Shown: piece by piece, positions 23,390-25,487 of the stretch
How the letters are laid out: each line of letters starts with the position of its first letter
How positions within the stretch are numbered: position 1 is the first letter of the stretch
Source of the DNA: a virus
Direction: 5' to 3' (one strand)
DNA length: 25,487 bases
IMG/VR virus record: IMGVR_UViG_3300033150_001189
Coordinates: 1 to 25,487 of that record
Notes under the pieces: model-generated
Told to the model about the DNA's origin: nothing
The model's input: the letters and a program-made list of their open reading frames with translations, nothing else
Databases searched by the model: none
Position numbers and translations under genes: made by a program

Positions 23390-23974
23390 CTATAACAAAC
23401 CATCCTTTCGGGAATGAATAGTTATGAATAGAACATTCATTTTGAATTTGTCGCAACAATTCCGTATGCTGTAATTTATATTTTCTGAATCATCAATTAC
23501 AAACAACCCATATGAATTTTTATCTTTCGGAATAAGATCTGACCATAACCTCCGAAACAATTTTCTGTTGGTTGGTAACGAAAGGATAAAATCCTCTCTT
23601 ACTAAACATGCAGCATCGATAACTATAATATTGAATTTAGTTCCGGTGTTCTTAGTCAATTCATCAGCGATTTGCTGACAAATGTGACTTTTATTAATAC
23701 CATATCCTCCTACAACATGAAAAGATTGTTTTTCTATATCTATGTTGTTTTTCCAAGCTTTTATGGTATTTAAGATGTTTTTGGAAATTGCCATTTTTAT
23801 TTGATATTCATTAACATAATTTATATTTTTCATAGAAATCTCCTTAATAAAAATCAAACTGTAGAAACTTGCGTCCTTGATGATTACGTCGTATTTTTGT
23901 CCGGTTTTGTTATCCCCACCGATACTCAAGTGTTTGCTTTGGTTTGCCATAGCCGCATTGATTTGAGTGGCCAT
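23390..23974 (-). CDS. P-loop ATPase-like protein with altered Walker A, two possible starts
   Basis: The 194-residue product contains FHVVGGYGINKSHICQQI, which resembles the GxxGxGKSH loop of DnaC-type AAA+ ATPases but with Asn (N94) in place of the last Gly; K95 and S96 are kept. Walker B is GLFVIDDSEN (D161/D162), followed by a beta strand NVLFITIHS like a sensor 1 strand. The domain is small and lacks the lid of AAA+ proteins. There are two starts in frame with strong ribosome binding sites: ATG 23974 (AAAGGAG) and ATG 23833 (AAGGAGATTTCT). The 47 extra N-terminal residues (MATQINAAMANQSKHLSIGG...) do not look part of the ATPase, so two products may be made. It is the first gene of its run, divergent from 24126. 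Confidence 0.75.
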   Translation of the reverse strand: MATQINAAMANQSKHLSIGGDNKTGQKYDVIIKDASFYSLIFIKEISMKNINYVNEYQIKMAISKNILNTIKAWKNNIDIEKQSFHVVGGYGINKSHICQQIADELTKNTGTKFNIIVIDAACLVREDFILSLPTNRKLFRRLWSDLIPKDKNSYGLFVIDDSENINYSIRNCCDKFKMNVLFITIHSRKDGLL

Positions 23975-24125
23975 AACTTAATCTCCTTTCAGTTTATAAA
24001 AAATAAAAACAACTATTTCTTATAAATTAATATATATACAAGTTTAACTTTTAAAAAATAATTAAATATGTAATTATTCTATAAAACAAGAACAAATATA
24101 AAACTTTGTTTCTGGAGATTTTAAA
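23975..24125. promoter_or_regulatory. Divergent intergenic region
   Basis: This 151-base AT-rich stretch separates the ATPase-like gene (minus) from the gene at 24126 (plus) and must hold promoters for both. It contains the TTAATATATATAC element at 24027-24039 in the orientation of the plus-strand gene, 87 bases ahead of its start, and a TATAAAAC near-match to the late octamer. Confidence 0.5.
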
Positions 24126-24698
24126 ATGAAACAACAAAAAATATCTGAAAGAGTAGATTATTACATAAATAAAATTAAACTAGTGAAAGAAAATAAGTAT
24201 GATTTTATAGTATCCGCTGGAGCCACTCCAATTTTTATTACTTTAGTTTCTACTATGGATAAAAGATTATCTAATCCTATGATTAGAAAGATGATCAAAG
24301 ATTACGATAAAAGATGTCTTGGTTGCAAACAAAAATTTTTAGACAATGAAACTATCAATACTTCAATTCAAGAACTAATAAAACAATTAAAACCAAATAA
24401 AATCCAAGAACTAATAAGAACAAAAAAAGAAGATTGCAGTAAAATATGGCAATCAAATCCAGATTTCGCAAGATGCTATTCAATGTCAAAACTTCTTTTT
24501 TGTAAAGATTACTTAAACTATATCAAAAATAATGATCCGCAACAAGTATGCAAAGGATTTATGCCAAAAAATGATTGCGTTGAATTATTTTCTAATAATT
24601 TAGATGACTTAGAAAGTCAAGTAATATATCTGATAAGTATTTTAAAAAATAAAAACGTTGTTAAATTTCCAATACAAAGAATGAAAAGGTTAATATAA
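24126..24698 (+). CDS. Cysteine-containing protein with possible membrane segment (190 aa)
   Basis: After a short charged N-terminus there is a hydrophobic segment (YDFIVSAGATPIFITLVSTM, about residues 27-46), then an amphipathic region and a cysteine-containing helical domain (CLGC, EDCSK, ARCYS, LFCKD, QVCKG, NDCVE; seven cysteines). The order of a membrane-like segment followed by cysteine pairs recalls the twin-CX3C proteins at 20-21 kb, though the spacing differs, so relation is uncertain. TCTGGAG precedes ATG 24126. Its stop overlaps the next ATG (TAATG), so it is coupled with the HAD protein gene. Family unknown. Confidence 0.75.
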   Translation: MKQQKISERVDYYINKIKLVKENKYDFIVSAGATPIFITLVSTMDKRLSNPMIRKMIKDYDKRCLGCKQKFLDNETINTSIQELIKQLKPNKIQELIRTKKEDCSKIWQSNPDFARCYSMSKLLFCKDYLNYIKNNDPQQVCKGFMPKNDCVELFSNNLDDLESQVIYLISILKNKNVVKFPIQRMKRLI

Positions 24699-25306
24699 TG
24701 GAAATATTACAAAGATATTTACTATATTTAAATGATCAAGTAAGTACAAGTTCTGGAATAGGATTTCATATAGATAGTGTATCTGATGATAGTAGAAATT
24801 TTTCTTTAGATAAAAGAAAAGATGGGTCAACTAAAACTTCAAATGATTTACTTTATTTATCTTTGATGATAAAACAATCAGAAAAACTAATATCAAGAAT
24901 GAAGAAAAATCTTAAGCTTAGTAAAGAACAATTTAATACAGAAAAAGATAAAGAAAGAATAATGATAGATTTTGATGGTGTTATTCATTCATATGATAAA
25001 GGATGGCAAGATGGCAGAATATATGGAAATCCAATTAAAGGAACAAAAGAAGCGCTAGAAAAATTAAGAAAAAAATATGAAATCGTAATCTTTACAACCA
25101 GAGCATCTAACAGGTTTAACGAAAGTCCAACATCAGATGAACTAATAGAAGATTTAAAAAAATGGTTAGCTAAACATGAAATCCCATATGATGAAATAAC
25201 GTCAGAAAAATATGGAGCAATAGCATATATTGATGATAAAGCTATTAGATTTGAAGGGAATTGGAGCTCAATACTTAGCAAACTAGAAAAACTAAATATA
25301 ATTTAA
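24698..25306 (+). CDS. HAD-superfamily phosphatase-like protein with N-terminal extension
   Basis: The C-terminal 120 residues show the four HAD motifs: I, IMIDFDGVIH with nucleophile D91 and acid D93; II, IFTTRAS with T133/T134; III, K171 in SEKYGAIAY; IV, YIDDKAI with D179/D180. The small cap position and lengths fit phosphatases of nucleotide or nucleic-acid 5'/3' ends seen in phages, such as the phosphatase domain of T4 Pnkp, but the substrate is not readable. The first 80 residues (MEILQRYLLYLNDQVSTSSG onward) have no catalytic motif and end in a charged helix; they may bind a partner. The start overlaps the previous stop, so the pair is expressed together. Confidence 0.86.
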   Translation: MEILQRYLLYLNDQVSTSSGIGFHIDSVSDDSRNFSLDKRKDGSTKTSNDLLYLSLMIKQSEKLISRMKKNLKLSKEQFNTEKDKERIMIDFDGVIHSYDKGWQDGRIYGNPIKGTKEALEKLRKKYEIVIFTTRASNRFNESPTSDELIEDLKKWLAKHEIPYDEITSEKYGAIAYIDDKAIRFEGNWSSILSKLEKLNII

Positions 25307-25349
25307 AAACAAGCAGAATTTGTTTTATCTATAAAAACATTCTTTAGAA

Positions 25350-25487
25350 TTAAATACTTTTTTGTTTGTTTCTTAAAACAAATTTTAAGTTCCCACAATC
25401 CCAAATTCTTGAATATCCTTCTTTTTGTCTTAGTACCCATTCTGGTATATTCTTTGGTTCATCTTGTTTTTTTCTTAAGTTAAATCT
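25350..25487 (-). CDS. C-terminal fragment of a gene running off the right edge
   Basis: The minus-strand frame is open from the window edge to a TAA at 25350-25352 and reads 45 residues including IPEWVLRQKEGYSRIWDCGN, then LKFVLRNKQKSI. The composition (tryptophans, glycine, basic end) is that of a real protein rather than a chance frame. The gene is convergent with the HAD protein gene, 43 bases from its stop. Its start and function are outside the window. Confidence 0.75.
   Translation of the reverse strand, partial: RFNLRKKQDEPKNIPEWVLRQKEGYSRIWDCGNLKFVLRNKQKSI

Noticed and set aside
1-25487. CRISPR arrays, insertion sequences, integrase or attachment sites
   Set aside because: No regular spaced repeats, transposase or integrase motifs were seen; the only repeat of size is the tandem gene duplication.

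Overview
The window is a piece of a large, AT-rich, tailed bacteriophage with a contractile tail (myovirus), distantly related to T4. The support is a T4-type module of large terminase, tape measure, tail tube, baseplate hub and baseplate wedge proteins, two phage-encoded tRNA genes with encoded CCA ends, tightly packed genes with strong Shine-Dalgarno sites, and exact T4-type late promoter octamers (TATAAATA) upstream of virion genes. The host cannot be named from this sequence, and there is no integrase or other sign of lysogeny.

Layout. Positions 1-3800 (+): the end of a tRNA-Ser(UGA) gene and its terminator, two small hypothetical genes, a hypothetical gene, a tRNA-Ile(UAU), a protein with polymerase-like short motifs, a degenerate class I methyltransferase and a DUF932-like protein, closed by a terminator. 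Positions 3860-13221 (+): a probable baseplate hub protein with its own terminator; then, behind a T4-type late promoter, large terminase, an HExxH protein, a 1253-residue tape measure protein with an M23 peptidase domain, and a tail-tube-cap-like baseplate protein. Positions 13231-23974 (-): read in transcription order, a P-loop ATPase-like protein, a hypothetical protein and a C-terminal zinc-knuckle protein; a 0.6 kb AT-rich gap; the tail tube protein; two neighbouring cysteine-rich proteins; a decayed duplicate of one of them; a T4 gp26/gp51-like protein with a probable +1 frameshift extension; the gp25-like and gp6-like (baseplate J) wedge proteins with two unknown proteins between them; and one unknown protein. 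Positions 24126-25306 (+): a cysteine-containing protein and a HAD-family phosphatase-like protein. A gene fragment on the minus strand runs off the right edge.

The virion genes make a recognisable set: terminase packages DNA, the tape measure and its likely chaperone set tube length, the hub, cap and wedge proteins build the baseplate, and the tube polymerises on it. T4 gene logic is preserved (tape measure followed by a gp48/gp54-like cap; gp25 close to gp6) but split over two strands. The parts that stand out as less ordinary are the frameshift at the gp26/gp51-like gene, the twin-CX3C protein family with a decaying duplicate, the small protein with polymerase-like motifs, and a set of repeated AT-rich promoter-like elements.
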